Assembly (NCBI GenBank): GCA_026134085.1
Contig: JAOQIN010000003.1
Coordinates: 31,335 to 95,334, forward strand
Reading direction: 5' to 3'
Origin: Candidatus Methanoxibalbensis ujae
GTDB taxonomy: Archaea; Halobacteriota; Syntropharchaeia; Alkanophagales; Methanospirareceae
DNA length: 64,000 nt
Position numbers and translations under genes: made by a program. The notes beneath the pieces are model-generated. The model searched no databases. It was not told the origin of the DNA and saw nothing but the letters and a program-made list of their open reading frames with translations. Within the stretch, counting starts at the first letter, position 1; each line of letters opens with the position of its first letter. Below are positions 32,934 to 42,488 of this stretch, piece by piece.

Positions 32934-34181
32934 ATGTTACTTGAGATTCCGAGACACACGGAGATATTTGGGTCTTTGAAGCTGCACGAGTTGCAGCGTG
33001 TTATAAAGCTGGATTCCGGAAACTATGATGCACCTCATGCAAACAGCATTCCGAGAGATGCGCTGATGGAAGTTCTCAGGCGTTCTGCGATGATTATACC
33101 TATAAAAAACGAAAAAATTCACCTTCTTGATGGAGTTTTAAGAGCAGTTCCGCACGATACAACAATAATAATTGTGTCAAACAGTTCAAGAGATCCTCAG
33201 GACAGATATAAAATGGAGAAAGATGTTGTTAAACGCATTGCTGAACTCACAGGTCAGGAGATAATAATGATTCATCAGAAGGATGATGGTCTTGCGATTG
33301 CGTTTCACGATATTGGATACAAGCACATACTTGACGATAACATGCTTGTGAGGGACGGCAAGGCTGAGGGCATGATAATAGGGATACTCATAGCGAAGGC
33401 TATTGGCAAGGGTTATGTCGGTTTCATAGATGCGGACAATTACATTCCGGGGTCTGTGAACGAGTATGTGCTTGATTATGCTGCTGGTTTCTGTATGTCC
33501 AAGAGCCCCTACTGCATGGTGCGCCTTGCATGGAGATACAAGCCCAAGGTAATAGAGGAGCGCCTTTATTTCAGGAAATGGGGTCGTGTGAGCGAGAGCA
33601 CAAACAAGTATCTCAACATGCTCCTCTCAGTGTGCACTAATTTTGAGACCGGCATAATAAAAACGGGAAACGCAGGAGAGCATGCTATGACCATGAAGCT
33701 TGCTGAGATACTGCAGTTTTCAACAGGATACTCAATTGAGCCATATCAGTTCGTTTATCTTTTTGAGGAGTTCGGATTGTGTGCTCAAGAGCACTCTTCC
33801 TTTCCTGATGCAGTGAAGGAGGGGGTTGAAATATTTCAGATAGAGACACTTAACCCGCATATTCACGAGGAAAAAGGAGAAGAACACATCACAAACATGC
33901 TGCTTGCATCGCTTTCAACAATATATCACAGCAGAATTTGCAGCGATTTCGTCAGAGAAGGTCTCATGCACGAGATAGAGGAGATGACAGGAAGGCGGGA
34001 GATGCCGGAGGAAAACATCAAAATGCCTCCCATCGGCAATATAGATGCGGATCTCTTCATGAAAATAATTGAGAGCAGTTCAGATACATTCAAATGGTTC
34101 AGCGCTCAGACATCATCAGCTTCCCACACAGCAGCCACATTTGATGACAGGGAATCTGTGAGAGAGGTAATGGAGGAGTAA
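32934..34181 (+). CDS. mpgS: Mannosyl-3-phosphoglycerate synthase
   Basis: The 415-residue GT55 enzyme transfers mannose from GDP-mannose to 3-phosphoglycerate, the first step to the compatible solute mannosylglycerate. Visible family features are RSAMIIPIKNEK near the N-terminus, the IVSNSSRD and MIHQKDDGLA blocks, GYVGFIDADNY (DxD metal motif), CMVRLAWRYKPK and CTNFETGIIKTGNAGEHAM. ATG 34934-type internal starts are not needed; the start is ATG 32934. mpgP follows 13 nt downstream. Presence suggests adaptation to salt or heat stress. Confidence 0.93.
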   Translation: MLLEIPRHTEIFGSLKLHELQRVIKLDSGNYDAPHANSIPRDALMEVLRRSAMIIPIKNEKIHLLDGVLRAVPHDTTIIIVSNSSRDPQDRYKMEKDVVKRIAELTGQEIIMIHQKDDGLAIAFHDIGYKHILDDNMLVRDGKAEGMIIGILIAKAIGKGYVGFIDADNYIPGSVNEYVLDYAAGFCMSKSPYCMVRLAWRYKPKVIEERLYFRKWGRVSESTNKYLNMLLSVCTNFETGIIKTGNAGEHAMTMKLAEILQFSTGYSIEPYQFVYLFEEFGLCAQEHSSFPDAVKEGVEIFQIETLNPHIHEEKGEEHITNMLLASLSTIYHSRICSDFVREGLMHEIEEMTGRREMPEENIKMPPIGNIDADLFMKIIESSSDTFKWFSAQTSSASHTAATFDDRESVREVMEE

Positions 34182-34194
34182 TGGAAGAGTAAGC

Positions 34195-35184
34195 ATGTGG
34201 TGTGTTCTGTTCTCGGATATTGACGGCACATTGCTTGATACTGAGTATTCTATTGATGTTGTTCTCCCAAAAATATATGCATTAAAATGCCCTCTTATAT
34301 TCTGCACCACGAAAACACATGCTGAGATTGAATATTATAGAAAAATATGCAATGTGAATGATCCTTTTATCGTTGAAAACGGAAGTGCTATATATATTCC
34401 TGATGGTTATTTCCCGTTTTTTGATGAATTATTTGATTATGTGCGAGATGAGTGTGATGAGTGTGAAGGAGAAGTGAGTGTTGAGGTGCGCGATGGATAC
34501 ATAGTGCTTGAACTCGCCGCTGATGCGGGCACTGACAGATACATGCATATGAGGCGTGTGTTGAGGGAGATCTCACATGAGACCGGTGTTGAAATCAGGG
34601 GATTCGGAGATATGAGCGTCAGGGAACTGGCGGATGTGAGCGGGTTGAGTGTTGAGCTTGCGGCGCTTGCGAAGTGCAGAGAATACAGCGAGAGCTTCCT
34701 GATTGTATCGTCATCGTCTGTCGCCATGAGTTCTGAGGGCAGTTTCATGTGTGAGAAGAAAGAGAAGGAGAGAGAGGAAGACAGCATGAAAGGAAGCATG
34801 GAAGTGCGTCATATCATGGAAAAAGCATCAGAAAGAGGATTTCGCATATCTCACGGCGGAAGATTCTTCACGATATACAGCGGAGAAGTGGATAAGGGGA
34901 GAGCAGTTCGCATACTTAAAGCGCTTTTTGCCAGGGAACACAGAAACAGAAACAGAAACAAAGACAAAAACAAAAACAGAAAAACATATGGCATAGGAGA
35001 CAGTGCGAACGACATTCCCATGCTCTCCGAGGTTGACATTCCGGCACTCGTCCGAAGACCTGACGGCAGCAGTTGCGTGGATATTGTGCCTGAGCCTCTG
35101 AGATCCAGAATTTATGTGACGAGAGGAGCAGGTCCTGAGGGATGGGTGGAGTTTGTCCGGAAATTTGGACTGGTGCATGAATGA
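34195..35184 (+). CDS. mpgP: Mannosyl-3-phosphoglycerate phosphatase (HAD family)
   Basis: The 329-residue HAD-IIB phosphatase has FSDIDGTLLD (nucleophile Asp), IFCTTKTHAE (motif 2) and YGIGDSANDIPML (motif 4). It dephosphorylates mannosyl-3-phosphoglycerate to mannosylglycerate. Compared with the usual 240-270 residues it is long: one acidic/basic insert (about 34740-34800, KKEKEREED) and one Asn/Arg/Lys repeat (34938-34985, RNRNRNKDKNKN) explain the difference. Both inserts lie before motif 4, likely on surface loops. Pairing with mpgS supports the call. Confidence 0.9.
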   Translation: MWCVLFSDIDGTLLDTEYSIDVVLPKIYALKCPLIFCTTKTHAEIEYYRKICNVNDPFIVENGSAIYIPDGYFPFFDELFDYVRDECDECEGEVSVEVRDGYIVLELAADAGTDRYMHMRRVLREISHETGVEIRGFGDMSVRELADVSGLSVELAALAKCREYSESFLIVSSSSVAMSSEGSFMCEKKEKEREEDSMKGSMEVRHIMEKASERGFRISHGGRFFTIYSGEVDKGRAVRILKALFAREHRNRNRNKDKNKNRKTYGIGDSANDIPMLSEVDIPALVRRPDGSSCVDIVPEPLRSRIYVTRGAGPEGWVEFVRKFGLVHE

Positions 35185-35189
35185 TGTTT

Positions 35190-36248
35190 TCATATTTTCA
35201 ATCCGCAGAGAAGTGCGATGAATATTGCTGCTGCTATTATGTCTGCTGAAGTTCCCGGGTTTATGCCATGTGTGATAAGTTCGTCATCATATTTCTCTAT
35301 TTCATTATAATAATTATTATAATCATTATGATTGTCATAAACATTCTCACAATCAAAAAATCCATTCAACTTTTCAAGGAGTTCCGCAGCTCTTTCACGC
35401 ACATATCTGCTCTTTTCCGCTCCGAACTTCATCCGCACGAAGGTGTCCTCTTCAGAGGCGAGCAGATGAATGTAGGCATAAGATATGACATCTGATATGA
35501 TATGTTTTCCGCTGATATGTCTTCTGCGGGCATTATGCCTCGCGATTTCAGTCAGATTGCATTGCATGCGCGTGTCAGTGCATGTGCTGCTCATCTCAAG
35601 TATGAGATCCGCATATTTGAATGAACGCGGAAATCCTCCAACGAGTTCTGCGGATATAGTGTCGTATGAGGCTGAGATTGAGAGTATATCATGCAGTGTC
35701 AATCCTCTTCGCAGTATCTCATTCACCGCATCAGGATCACGAACATCAAGGTCATCAACATGCTGAACACGCACATTTGCCTTTTGAAACGCATTATACA
35801 GCTGAACAGCATCCTCAACTGTGCTTTCTCGCATTATTTCAATTGCGTGCTCACGCATCTCCATCATCATCGCGGTATACGAGCCATCATGAAGCTGCTC
35901 ATGAGATTTTCCGGCAGCCATTGCGAGCGGTATGAAAAGAAGTATGGAGCCAAAGTGCGTGTTTCCGCCACTCTGCCATCGCATGCTCTCTTCAACTCCT
36001 TCTCTCACAAGCCTTCCTATATTTCCGCCTGTTTTACCAGTGACGCCTATAAGTGCAGCATATCTGAACACCGGAAACAGCGCTACAGCAGATGCCATGA
36101 AATGCTCGTATTTGGTATCAGGAAAATCATGCATCCTGCTCACATTACCCGGCTTTGGATACGCTGAAACCTCCAGAAGAAGAGCAAGAACACCGCAGCG
36201 CGCAATGTCATCTTCATATGCATGATGTCTCGCTGCCCCATGCCTCAT
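35190..36248 (-). CDS. Triphosphoribosyl-dephospho-CoA synthase-like protein (CitG/MdcB family)
   Basis: The 352-residue helical protein shows LLLEVSAYPKPGNVSRMHDF, FMASAVALFP, GGNTHFGSILLFIPLA and INPGTSADIIAAAIFIALL, motifs of the CitG/MdcB family. CitG makes the prosthetic group precursor of citrate lyase; archaeal members exist without citrate lyase, so the substrate here is uncertain. Near the C-terminus an Asn/Tyr/Asp low-complexity insert (about 35295-35345, DNHNDYNNYYNE) interrupts the family sequence. Confidence 0.75.
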   Translation of the reverse strand: MRHGAARHHAYEDDIARCGVLALLLEVSAYPKPGNVSRMHDFPDTKYEHFMASAVALFPVFRYAALIGVTGKTGGNIGRLVREGVEESMRWQSGGNTHFGSILLFIPLAMAAGKSHEQLHDGSYTAMMMEMREHAIEIMRESTVEDAVQLYNAFQKANVRVQHVDDLDVRDPDAVNEILRRGLTLHDILSISASYDTISAELVGGFPRSFKYADLILEMSSTCTDTRMQCNLTEIARHNARRRHISGKHIISDVISYAYIHLLASEEDTFVRMKFGAEKSRYVRERAAELLEKLNGFFDCENVYDNHNDYNNYYNEIEKYDDELITHGINPGTSADIIAAAIFIALLCGLKI

Positions 36249-36312
36249 ATTCTATGTATTATGTCAACTGATGGCTATGTGATAGTTATGTCAGCTGACG
36301 GATGTCAACTGA

Positions 36313-36385
36313 TAGCCCGGCCAGGATTCGAACCTGGGTCGTGAGGTCCAGAGCCTCACATGATTGACCGCTACACCACCGGGCT
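36313..36385 (-). tRNA. tRNA-Gln (CTG)
   Basis: The cloverleaf on the minus strand has acceptor AGCCCGG/CCGGGCT, anticodon arm TGAGG-CTCTGGA-CCTCA with anticodon CTG, and T arm CCAGG-TTCGAAT-CCTGG. The discriminator is A, CCA is not encoded, and there is no intron. Starting A1-U72 is usual for archaeal tRNA-Gln. Confidence 0.9.
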
Positions 36386-36414
36386 GCTCCCTTCTCCCTC
36401 AGCTCTTTTTTGTT

Positions 36415-36430
36415 CTCATTAAATTAAATG
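36415..36430 (-). promoter_or_regulatory. TATA-box promoter of tRNA-Gln
   Basis: On the minus strand CATTTAATTTAATGAG, preceded by the purine-rich CCACAAAG, lies about 30-45 nt upstream of the tRNA 5' end. Confidence 0.5.
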
Positions 36431-37007
36431 CTTTGTGGCATAAACCATAATTATATTTTTATATTTTATGGCAGCGAGAGGGGATAAGTTGCCGGAAAGG
36501 AGAAATTCTTTTCAGCTCTGGAGAAGAGGAATGGGGAAGAGGATGAATGAAGGAAAGAGAGAGGAGAGGAAGACCAAATGTTTTGCTATTTTCATGATAT
36601 TGCATGATTGCATATGAACAGCAGATAGGGCAGATAGAAGTGAGAGCTCCATCATAAGGCTCCATCATCATTCTGTTATTGCTGTGGATAGTTCTGGAGC
36701 AAAAGTAGCAAATCTGAGTGAATTCGTCATAAATGGAGGGTAAGGATAGACTTCAAGAGCCAAAATGGTGAGAGTTTTCAAGAAAGGAGAGTATGTGCTG
36801 TTGGGAAAACATTATGAAGGAAATTAAATATTTCATGTCAAACATTCCGAATGAAATTAATTTTATGGACATATAAATAATAATCTGCATCAATAAATCC
36901 GCATCAATCAAAAATGAATTTGGGAAATTCAATTACAGAATTGTGCCACAAAGCGAAATTAAGATGCAGTCGCCCGGCAGGTATTGTCGCTGTTGCGCTC
37001 TCACGCG
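36431..37007. other. Intergenic region without a supported gene
   Basis: Between tRNA-Gln and cheR there is purine-rich and then AT-rich DNA with only short frames. A minus-strand frame around 36560-36735 has two CxxC-like pairs (ICYFC, CPICC) that recall a zinc ribbon, but it has no start codon. It could be a gene remnant. Confidence 0.4.
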
Positions 37008-38036
37008 CTATCTTGGCGGCTTTCTGAAAATTCGTTCCTGCACGTTCACGCATATGAACTTTTCCCTTGCCTCACCCGTCAGCGTCTCTGTTTTTCCTAT
37101 TATCAGAAATCCTCCATCATTCAGTGAGTTATAGAAGTCCATGAACAAGCGTTCCTGAAGCTCTCTTGAGAAATATATCATCACATTCCGGCAGAAAATC
37201 ACATCAAAATACCGGAGTTTCTCGCCGGATATCAGGTCATGCTTCCTGAATCTAACAAGTCTTTTCACAACATCTTTTATTCTGTATCCTCCATTCTCGC
37301 TGTGAAAATATTTTTTCAAAATGTTCGGCGGAATGTTTTTGAGTGAAAATTGCTGATAAAATCCCTGCATGGCCTTTTTCAGCGCATCATCATCTATGTC
37401 AGTCGCAAGAATGGATACCAGAAGATTTCCCAGATCATCGCCGAGCTCCTCAAGCAGTATAATTGCGATCGTGTAGGGCTCCTCGCCAGACGCACATCCC
37501 GCACTCCATATTCTCAATGTGCCCGACCTCTCTGTGCCCGACCTCTCCGCGCCTGACCTCAAAGCTTCCCGGCGAACGCCTAAGCCCACGCAGCCCGTCG
37601 CACGCATGCCATCATCATTCCCGCCATGCTTTTCGCAGTCGCCCCTCGCACCGTAATCACAGCTGCCCGGCACATTGCCACGCCACTTCTCAGCCTCTCC
37701 GCATACTTTTTCCCCTCTGCTTTTTCTTCCGATCTTTCTGCTCAATATCTCCGGAAGCACTTCATTCCTGAATGCAAAGAATGTGCCCGGATCTCTGAAA
37801 AATTCGGTAACATTTATCGCAACACTGTCCATAATGTGCGCATATTCTTCAGGATTTTTTTCCAGATAGCGGAGATATTGTGCATACGAATTCACACCTA
37901 TCGCTCTCATTCTGCCGGATATTCTTCTTTTTATGTATTCTCTTTTGTATCTGGAGAAATCAAGACTGGTTTTTGAATATATCCTGTTGATCAGCACATT
38001 GAAAGCGAGTTCCTCGCTCATTTCTTTATAATTCAA
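37008..38036 (-). CDS. cheR: CheR chemotaxis protein methyltransferase
   Basis: The 342-residue protein has the CheR N-terminal helical domain (SLDFSRYKREYIKRRISGRM) and the SAM-dependent methyltransferase domain with VAINVTEFFRDP, IWSAGCASGEEPYTIAI, LATDIDDDAL, FDVIFCRNVMIYFS and GGFLIIGKTETL. CheR methylates glutamates of chemoreceptors. The normal spacing between the two domains is broken by about 70 extra residues (roughly residues 105-180), Gly/Arg/Cys-rich with RSGAERSGTERSGTLR repeats (about 37490-37720). No other che genes are adjacent. Confidence 0.88.
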   Translation of the reverse strand: MNYKEMSEELAFNVLINRIYSKTSLDFSRYKREYIKRRISGRMRAIGVNSYAQYLRYLEKNPEEYAHIMDSVAINVTEFFRDPGTFFAFRNEVLPEILSRKIGRKSRGEKVCGEAEKWRGNVPGSCDYGARGDCEKHGGNDDGMRATGCVGLGVRREALRSGAERSGTERSGTLRIWSAGCASGEEPYTIAIILLEELGDDLGNLLVSILATDIDDDALKKAMQGFYQQFSLKNIPPNILKKYFHSENGGYRIKDVVKRLVRFRKHDLISGEKLRYFDVIFCRNVMIYFSRELQERLFMDFYNSLNDGGFLIIGKTETLTGEAREKFICVNVQERIFRKPPR

Positions 38037-38104
38037 AATGAATGGGGAATTGCATTTCGCTCATTTAAACCTTTTTTAATGATGTTCTGCCATCTATCAT
38101 CGTG

Positions 38105-38557
38105 ATGTGTGAAATATGCGGAACTGTCCGAAGGATAGGCACGATTCACACACCTTTCAGAGAAATCAGCGAGGTGCCCAGACAGAGCAACATCGTCAGC
38201 GAAATATGCAGAATTGAGATATTCAGAGAATATGAAGAGGGGCTCAGGGACATAGAGACATTCACACACATAATCGTTCTGTACTGGCTGCATAGAGTAT
38301 CAGGATTTTCAATGCTCACAAAAACACCCTGGGATGACAGACTGCACGGAGTTTTCGCAACAAGATCTCCCTACAGACCGAACCCAATAGGGCTTTCAGT
38401 TGTGAAACTGATCGGTAGAGAAGGGAATGTGCTCATTGTCAGCGGTATTGATGCAGTAGATGGCACTCCGTTGATAGATATAAAGCCTTATGTGCCCAAA
38501 TTTGATGAGAAGCCCAACGCAAATGCCGGATGGCTTGACAAAACTGAACGAAGATAG
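38105..38557 (+). CDS. trmO: tRNA (adenine37-N6)-methyltransferase TrmO (TsaA family)
   Basis: The 150-residue protein matches the TrmO/VirR YaeB-like family: IGTIHTPFRE at the N-terminus, THIIVLYWLHR, GVFATRSPYRPNPIGLSVVKL (SAM-binding signature) and GTPLIDIKPYVPKFD. The family methylates t6A37 to m6t6A37 in certain tRNAs. The four residues CEIC in the first ten are outside the usual motif. It is divergent from cheR. Confidence 0.85.
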   Translation: MCEICGTVRRIGTIHTPFREISEVPRQSNIVSEICRIEIFREYEEGLRDIETFTHIIVLYWLHRVSGFSMLTKTPWDDRLHGVFATRSPYRPNPIGLSVVKLIGREGNVLIVSGIDAVDGTPLIDIKPYVPKFDEKPNANAGWLDKTERR

Positions 38558-38589
38558 CGGGGAAAGGCCACAAAGGCTCAGAAAAAGAC

Positions 38590-39663
38590 TCAGAAAAGGA
38601 TCACGATTGCGATCATCAGAAGTTTCGTCAGCATGCTGAAAGCATAATTTGCAATGCTTATTTTCACGCCCAGCCTGCCGAAAAGCGAGACATACATGGA
38701 GAAGCTGTGCTTCACATATATCATCGTGATCGTGAGCATACTTCCGACGAGCAGTGTGAGTATCGCCTGCTTCGCATCTATGATGCCGCTGTTGAGCAAT
38801 GTGATAACTGTCGCATATCCTGCCGAAAAATGAACCAAATCCGCTATTATCGCAGATATGCACGCACCAGGAAGACCTAAAATGCGCAGAACAGGCTCAA
38901 AAAAGGACCCTATTAAGTTCATACCGCCTGAAATAAGAAGAAAATCCATTATAAAAAATGCTATTATAAATGTTGGAAGGATTTTTTTGAGCGTTTTTGC
39001 TGATTTTCTTATTGAGATCAGGATAATGAGGTTTTTTGAATGATTGTGGAGATCTGATGGGATGGATGATTTCGCCGACGATGATGATTTCGCTGACGAT
39101 TGTGATGATTGAGGAGATTGAGGGGATGATGGGGATGATGAGGATGATGAGGATGAGGAAGATAATGAGGATGATGGAGATGATAAGGGAGGCGCAGAGG
39201 ATGTGTGGCTCAATGAAAATCTTGCGATGAAGAATGCGATGAGGCTTTGCAGGAATGAGGAGAAGAGGTTGAGCACAATATGAACAGTGCCTATGAAAGG
39301 GCCGAGTATGAACACGGCGAGGATGGCATGCCCTCTGAAGAGTGATTCACCTGCGACTATGGGAAATGTCGCCATTATTGAGGTAAGCAGTGCCTCCTTC
39401 CCGCCGACATTTCCGGACTGATAGAAGCCTGCCAGCATTGCCTTTCCGGCGGTCGGATTTATGAAACATGTGAGCAGCGAGCTTATACACTCCTTCGGCA
39501 GCCTTGATGCACGGCAGAAAGGCAGGAGAAGCGGTGTGAACCTATCTATAACGCCGCTCTCCATGAAAATATTTGCAAGTATTACTCCTATGACAATCAA
39601 TATGACGGTTTTCGGAAGAAATCTCATCATGTCGTTTAAAATCGCCTGTAACACATATTCCAT
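38590..39663 (-). CDS. Nucleoside recognition (Gate) domain membrane protein
   Basis: The 357-residue protein has about nine hydrophobic segments with the duplicated NucleosideRec arrangement: LLTCFINPTAGKAMLAGFY in the first half and ADLVHFSAGYATVITLLNSG in the second, similar to spore maturation protein and nucleoside transporter gate domains. Substrate unknown. Between halves is an unusual Ser/Pro/Gln-rich tract of about 50 residues (39045-39200), encoded by tandem gatgatgag repeats, forming a long cytoplasmic loop. Confidence 0.75.
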   Translation of the reverse strand: MEYVLQAILNDMMRFLPKTVILIVIGVILANIFMESGVIDRFTPLLLPFCRASRLPKECISSLLTCFINPTAGKAMLAGFYQSGNVGGKEALLTSIMATFPIVAGESLFRGHAILAVFILGPFIGTVHIVLNLFSSFLQSLIAFFIARFSLSHTSSAPPLSSPSSSLSSSSSSSSSSPSSPQSPQSSQSSAKSSSSAKSSIPSDLHNHSKNLIILISIRKSAKTLKKILPTFIIAFFIMDFLLISGGMNLIGSFFEPVLRILGLPGACISAIIADLVHFSAGYATVITLLNSGIIDAKQAILTLLVGSMLTITMIYVKHSFSMYVSLFGRLGVKISIANYAFSMLTKLLMIAIVILF

Positions 39664-40092
39664 TTTATGTTATCTCCTCCTCTGCTCTGTTCCCTTTATA
39701 ATATTGTCATGAATTTCATTTTATTCATGGAGATCTCCTGCCAGATTTGGGGTGGAGGATTAAGTCGTCAATGATATCCGAATGCCTTGTGCTCGGGAGG
39801 TGTGTGTTATTTATCTGTGGGGCATCTGACAGCCATTATAATTACCGTGAGGACGCACTTGTTATGGCAGCACTTGTTATGGCATTGTCGTGAGTGAAGA
39901 GCGGAGAGGATGAGAGAGAGGAGAGGATGAGAGAGAGATAAGCGAGGAGGATTTGAGATGTGAGTGTGTAATTGGATGAAAGATGATGAATGTATGATGT
40001 ATGATATATGATGTATGGATGGGATGTATGGATGTGATGGATGGGTTCGGATATGATTGGCAGGAAAATGAAGTGAGAGGAGGTTATGGAAA
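39664..40092. other. Repeat-rich intergenic region upstream of dnaG
   Basis: No gene is supported. At 39895-39945 a gagaggatgagagaga unit recurs, and at 39985-40045 an atgtatgat/ggatg unit recurs. The last 15 nt (gagaggaggttatgg) carry the dnaG ribosome-binding site. Confidence 0.5.
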
Positions 40093-41382
40093 ATGCAGGA
40101 GAACACAACCACAAAATATATAGTTCATGCTCAGTTCAAAGCGGAGGGTTTTGTTGAGAGATCGGATGTAGTGGGAGCGATATTTGGTCAGACGGAGGGG
40201 TTGCTTGGAGAGGATCTTGATCTGCGTGATCTGCAGAAGAGTGGCAGGATAGGCCGTATAGAGGTGACTGTATCCACGCATGGCGGGAAATCAAGTGGTG
40301 ATATTCTCATACCGTCGAGCCTTGACAAGGTGGAGACAGCTCTGCTCGCGGCTGCACTTGAGACCATAGATCGTGTGGGTCCGTGTATTGCGAGGGTTGA
40401 AGTGAAGAAGATAGAGGATGTCCGTGCGGAGAAGCGACGAAAGATAGTTGAGCGCGCGAAAGAGCTGCTGAGGCAGTTCACTGAGGAGAGCCTTGAATGT
40501 GAAAAGATGGTTGAAGAAGTGCGAGAAGCGCTTAAGGTGGAGGAGATAACGCAGTATAAAGGACTTCCAGCAGGTCCGAATGTTGAGAATGCGGATGCGA
40601 TAATCATCGTTGAAGGTCGTGCGGATGTTTTGAATCTGCTGAAATGCGGCATCCGGAATGTTGTTGCTGTGGAGGGCACGAACATACCTGAGGTTATCGT
40701 TGACTTATGCCGGAGAAAGACAGTAACCGCTTTCTTTGACGGAGACAGAGGCGGCGAGCTCATACTGAAGGAGCTGCTTCAGGTTGCTGATGTTGATTAT
40801 GTGGCTCTCGCACCTGAGGGAAAGAGCGTTGAGGACATGACATATAAAGAAATCGTGAAAGCACTGCAGAACAAGATCCCCGTGGAGCAGTATGAGCAGA
40901 TGTTGGAGAGGAAAGAGCATCAACAGCACAAACTTCGCCTCTCAAGAAAAAGAGGCCGAGACAGTGCCGCAGCCGCAGCAGATGCGGTTGAGGATGTGGG
41001 AGGCGGCGAGAGCGCAGCAGATGATGAAAAAAATACTCAATCCTCTCCCGCTCCTCTCACACAGCATCAGATGGAGCATCAGGGAGGCAAGCGCGCGATA
41101 ATGCAGTTTCTGAAAGCACTTCATGGCACATTCAACGCGGTCATGCTTGATGATTCATGGAACATCGTGATGGAGACATCAGTGAGAGAGCTCGTAAACA
41201 ATCTGAGGACATGTGAGGAAGTCACAGGCGTCGTCTTTGATGGAGTCATCACTCAACGCATCATAGATGTCGCAACAGAGAAACATATAAAATTCGTGGC
41301 AGGACTGAAAAAAGGAGAAATAGTGCGTGCTCCCGTATTTCTCAAAATATTCACGCTGTCAGATGATGCCGCATCAGGTTGA
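40093..41382 (+). CDS. dnaG: DnaG-type primase, archaeal form
   Basis: The 429-residue protein has the archaeal DnaG N-terminal region, a TOPRIM domain with IIVEGRADVLNLLKCG (catalytic Glu), AVEGTNIP, TAFFDGDRGGELIL (DxD) and YVALAPEGKSVEDM, and a C-terminal domain. Archaeal DnaG associates with the exosome and is also linked to primase activity. After residue 275 there is a linker of about 60 residues rich in Ala/Asp/Gln (RDSAAAAADAVEDVGGG..., about 40950-41085) that looks like a lineage-specific expansion. AGGAGG lies upstream of the ATG. Confidence 0.93.
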   Translation: MQENTTTKYIVHAQFKAEGFVERSDVVGAIFGQTEGLLGEDLDLRDLQKSGRIGRIEVTVSTHGGKSSGDILIPSSLDKVETALLAAALETIDRVGPCIARVEVKKIEDVRAEKRRKIVERAKELLRQFTEESLECEKMVEEVREALKVEEITQYKGLPAGPNVENADAIIIVEGRADVLNLLKCGIRNVVAVEGTNIPEVIVDLCRRKTVTAFFDGDRGGELILKELLQVADVDYVALAPEGKSVEDMTYKEIVKALQNKIPVEQYEQMLERKEHQQHKLRLSRKRGRDSAAAAADAVEDVGGGESAADDEKNTQSSPAPLTQHQMEHQGGKRAIMQFLKALHGTFNAVMLDDSWNIVMETSVRELVNNLRTCEEVTGVVFDGVITQRIIDVATEKHIKFVAGLKKGEIVRAPVFLKIFTLSDDAASG

Positions 41383-41383
41383 T

Positions 41384-41520
41384 CCTCTCCAGCCCTCCAG
41401 CTCTCCAGCCCTCCAGCGGATCCCTTCATGGCATCATCGTGGCACCCTCATGGCATCATCGTGGCACCATCATGGCATCATCGTGGCACCATCATGGCAT
41501 CATCATGGCATCATGGCATC
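41384..41520. repeat. Tandem repeats between convergent dnaG and thiolase genes
   Basis: A ctctccagccctccagc unit is doubled at 41384-41417. Then a 22-bp unit (catggcatcatcgtggcaccat) occurs three full times from 41427 to 41492, followed by shortened copies spaced 11 and 8 bp, running into the last codons of the thiolase gene. Confidence 0.85.
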
Positions 41521-42488
41521 ATTCTCCGCCACATCTTGCCCCCGGCATCACGCACAATTCGTGCTCTCAGCTTGCAGAATGCGCACACATCGGATGATGA
41601 GACTTCACCGCACACACTGCACACACCGCACACGCCTCTTTCCCCAATGGTCTCCTCAGATGATGCCTCAGATGCGAGTTTTGCGATGCCCCTCACGAAA
41701 TTTTGCGTAAATCCTGTTTTTCTTCTCTCTATTTCGCGAACTATGTCCTTCCAATCATCTCTGTGTGGTGCGAAAGGGCATCTGTCCTCAAGCAATGGCA
41801 GATTTTCCGCACTGACATAGAGCCTGTTCTCCTCCTCCGTGCGCTCAAAAAGAGGGCGTGCTTTCGTCACAACGGATTCTGCGAATGATTCTGCTCTCGG
41901 CTTGAACTTCAGGATCCATGATATATTTCCGCCAACGATATTTTTCAGCGCAAATGCAGCAATATCATCAGATGTGTGCCCGGTGACGACGACATCAAAG
42001 CCGTGCATGCGTGCTGTCCGATTCATTATATATCGCTTGGCTGTTCCACATGCAGCACATCGCTTCCGCATGCGAGCATCTTTTATCGTAAATCCGAAAT
42101 CCGCAAGATTCACTGTGAGAAGAGGCATCTCAATCATTTCTGAGAGCTCTTTCACAACTTTCTCCGCTCTGTCTGAGTATTCACCAGTGCCCAGGTTTAT
42201 GTGGAGCATCTCAAGCGACCAGTTGAAATCATTTATTTTTTTGAGCACATGTGCAAGCGCTACACTGTCCTTCCCTCCTGAAACAGCAATGAGAACACGC
42301 TCATTTTCTCGCAATATGCAATGTCTCTTTATGCTCCGTCTGACAAGCGCCTCATAAAACCGAGGATAACATGCCTCACATAGAGAAATGCGATATGTCC
42401 TGAATGTTGTCACCGCAGGCTTGCCACATTTGTCACATCTCACATCTCGCATGCCTCCCCTTTCCTCTGCTTTCTTTTCTTCTTCCAC
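41511..42488 (-). CDS. tRNA 2-thiolation enzyme, TtuA/Ncs6 family
   Basis: The 325-residue protein has an N-terminal zinc finger (CDKCGKPA...CEAC), the PP-loop ATPase motif AVSGGKDSVAL, the Fe-S/zinc cysteine pair CAACGTAKRY, and a C-terminal zinc finger (CSVCGEVSSSDVCAFC). This is the layout of TtuA/NcsA enzymes that adenylate and thiolate tRNA uridine 54 or 34. Which position is modified cannot be told. Repeats at 41.4 kb reach its last codons. GTG 42488 is the assumed start; ATG 42452 is an alternative. Confidence 0.88.
   Translation of the reverse strand: MEEEKKAEERGGMRDVRCDKCGKPAVTTFRTYRISLCEACYPRFYEALVRRSIKRHCILRENERVLIAVSGGKDSVALAHVLKKINDFNWSLEMLHINLGTGEYSDRAEKVVKELSEMIEMPLLTVNLADFGFTIKDARMRKRCAACGTAKRYIMNRTARMHGFDVVVTGHTSDDIAAFALKNIVGGNISWILKFKPRAESFAESVVTKARPLFERTEEENRLYVSAENLPLLEDRCPFAPHRDDWKDIVREIERRKTGFTQNFVRGIAKLASEASSEETIGERGVCGVCSVCGEVSSSDVCAFCKLRARIVRDAGGKMWRRMMP

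Noticed and set aside
36560-36735. Minus-strand zinc-ribbon-like frame (ICYFC, CPICC)
   Set aside because: No start codon precedes the first cysteine pair and the tail is low-quality sequence; at best a remnant.
39036-39230. Met/Glu-rich plus-strand ORF
   Set aside because: It is the antisense of the Ser-rich tandem-repeat tract in the NucleosideRec protein gene.
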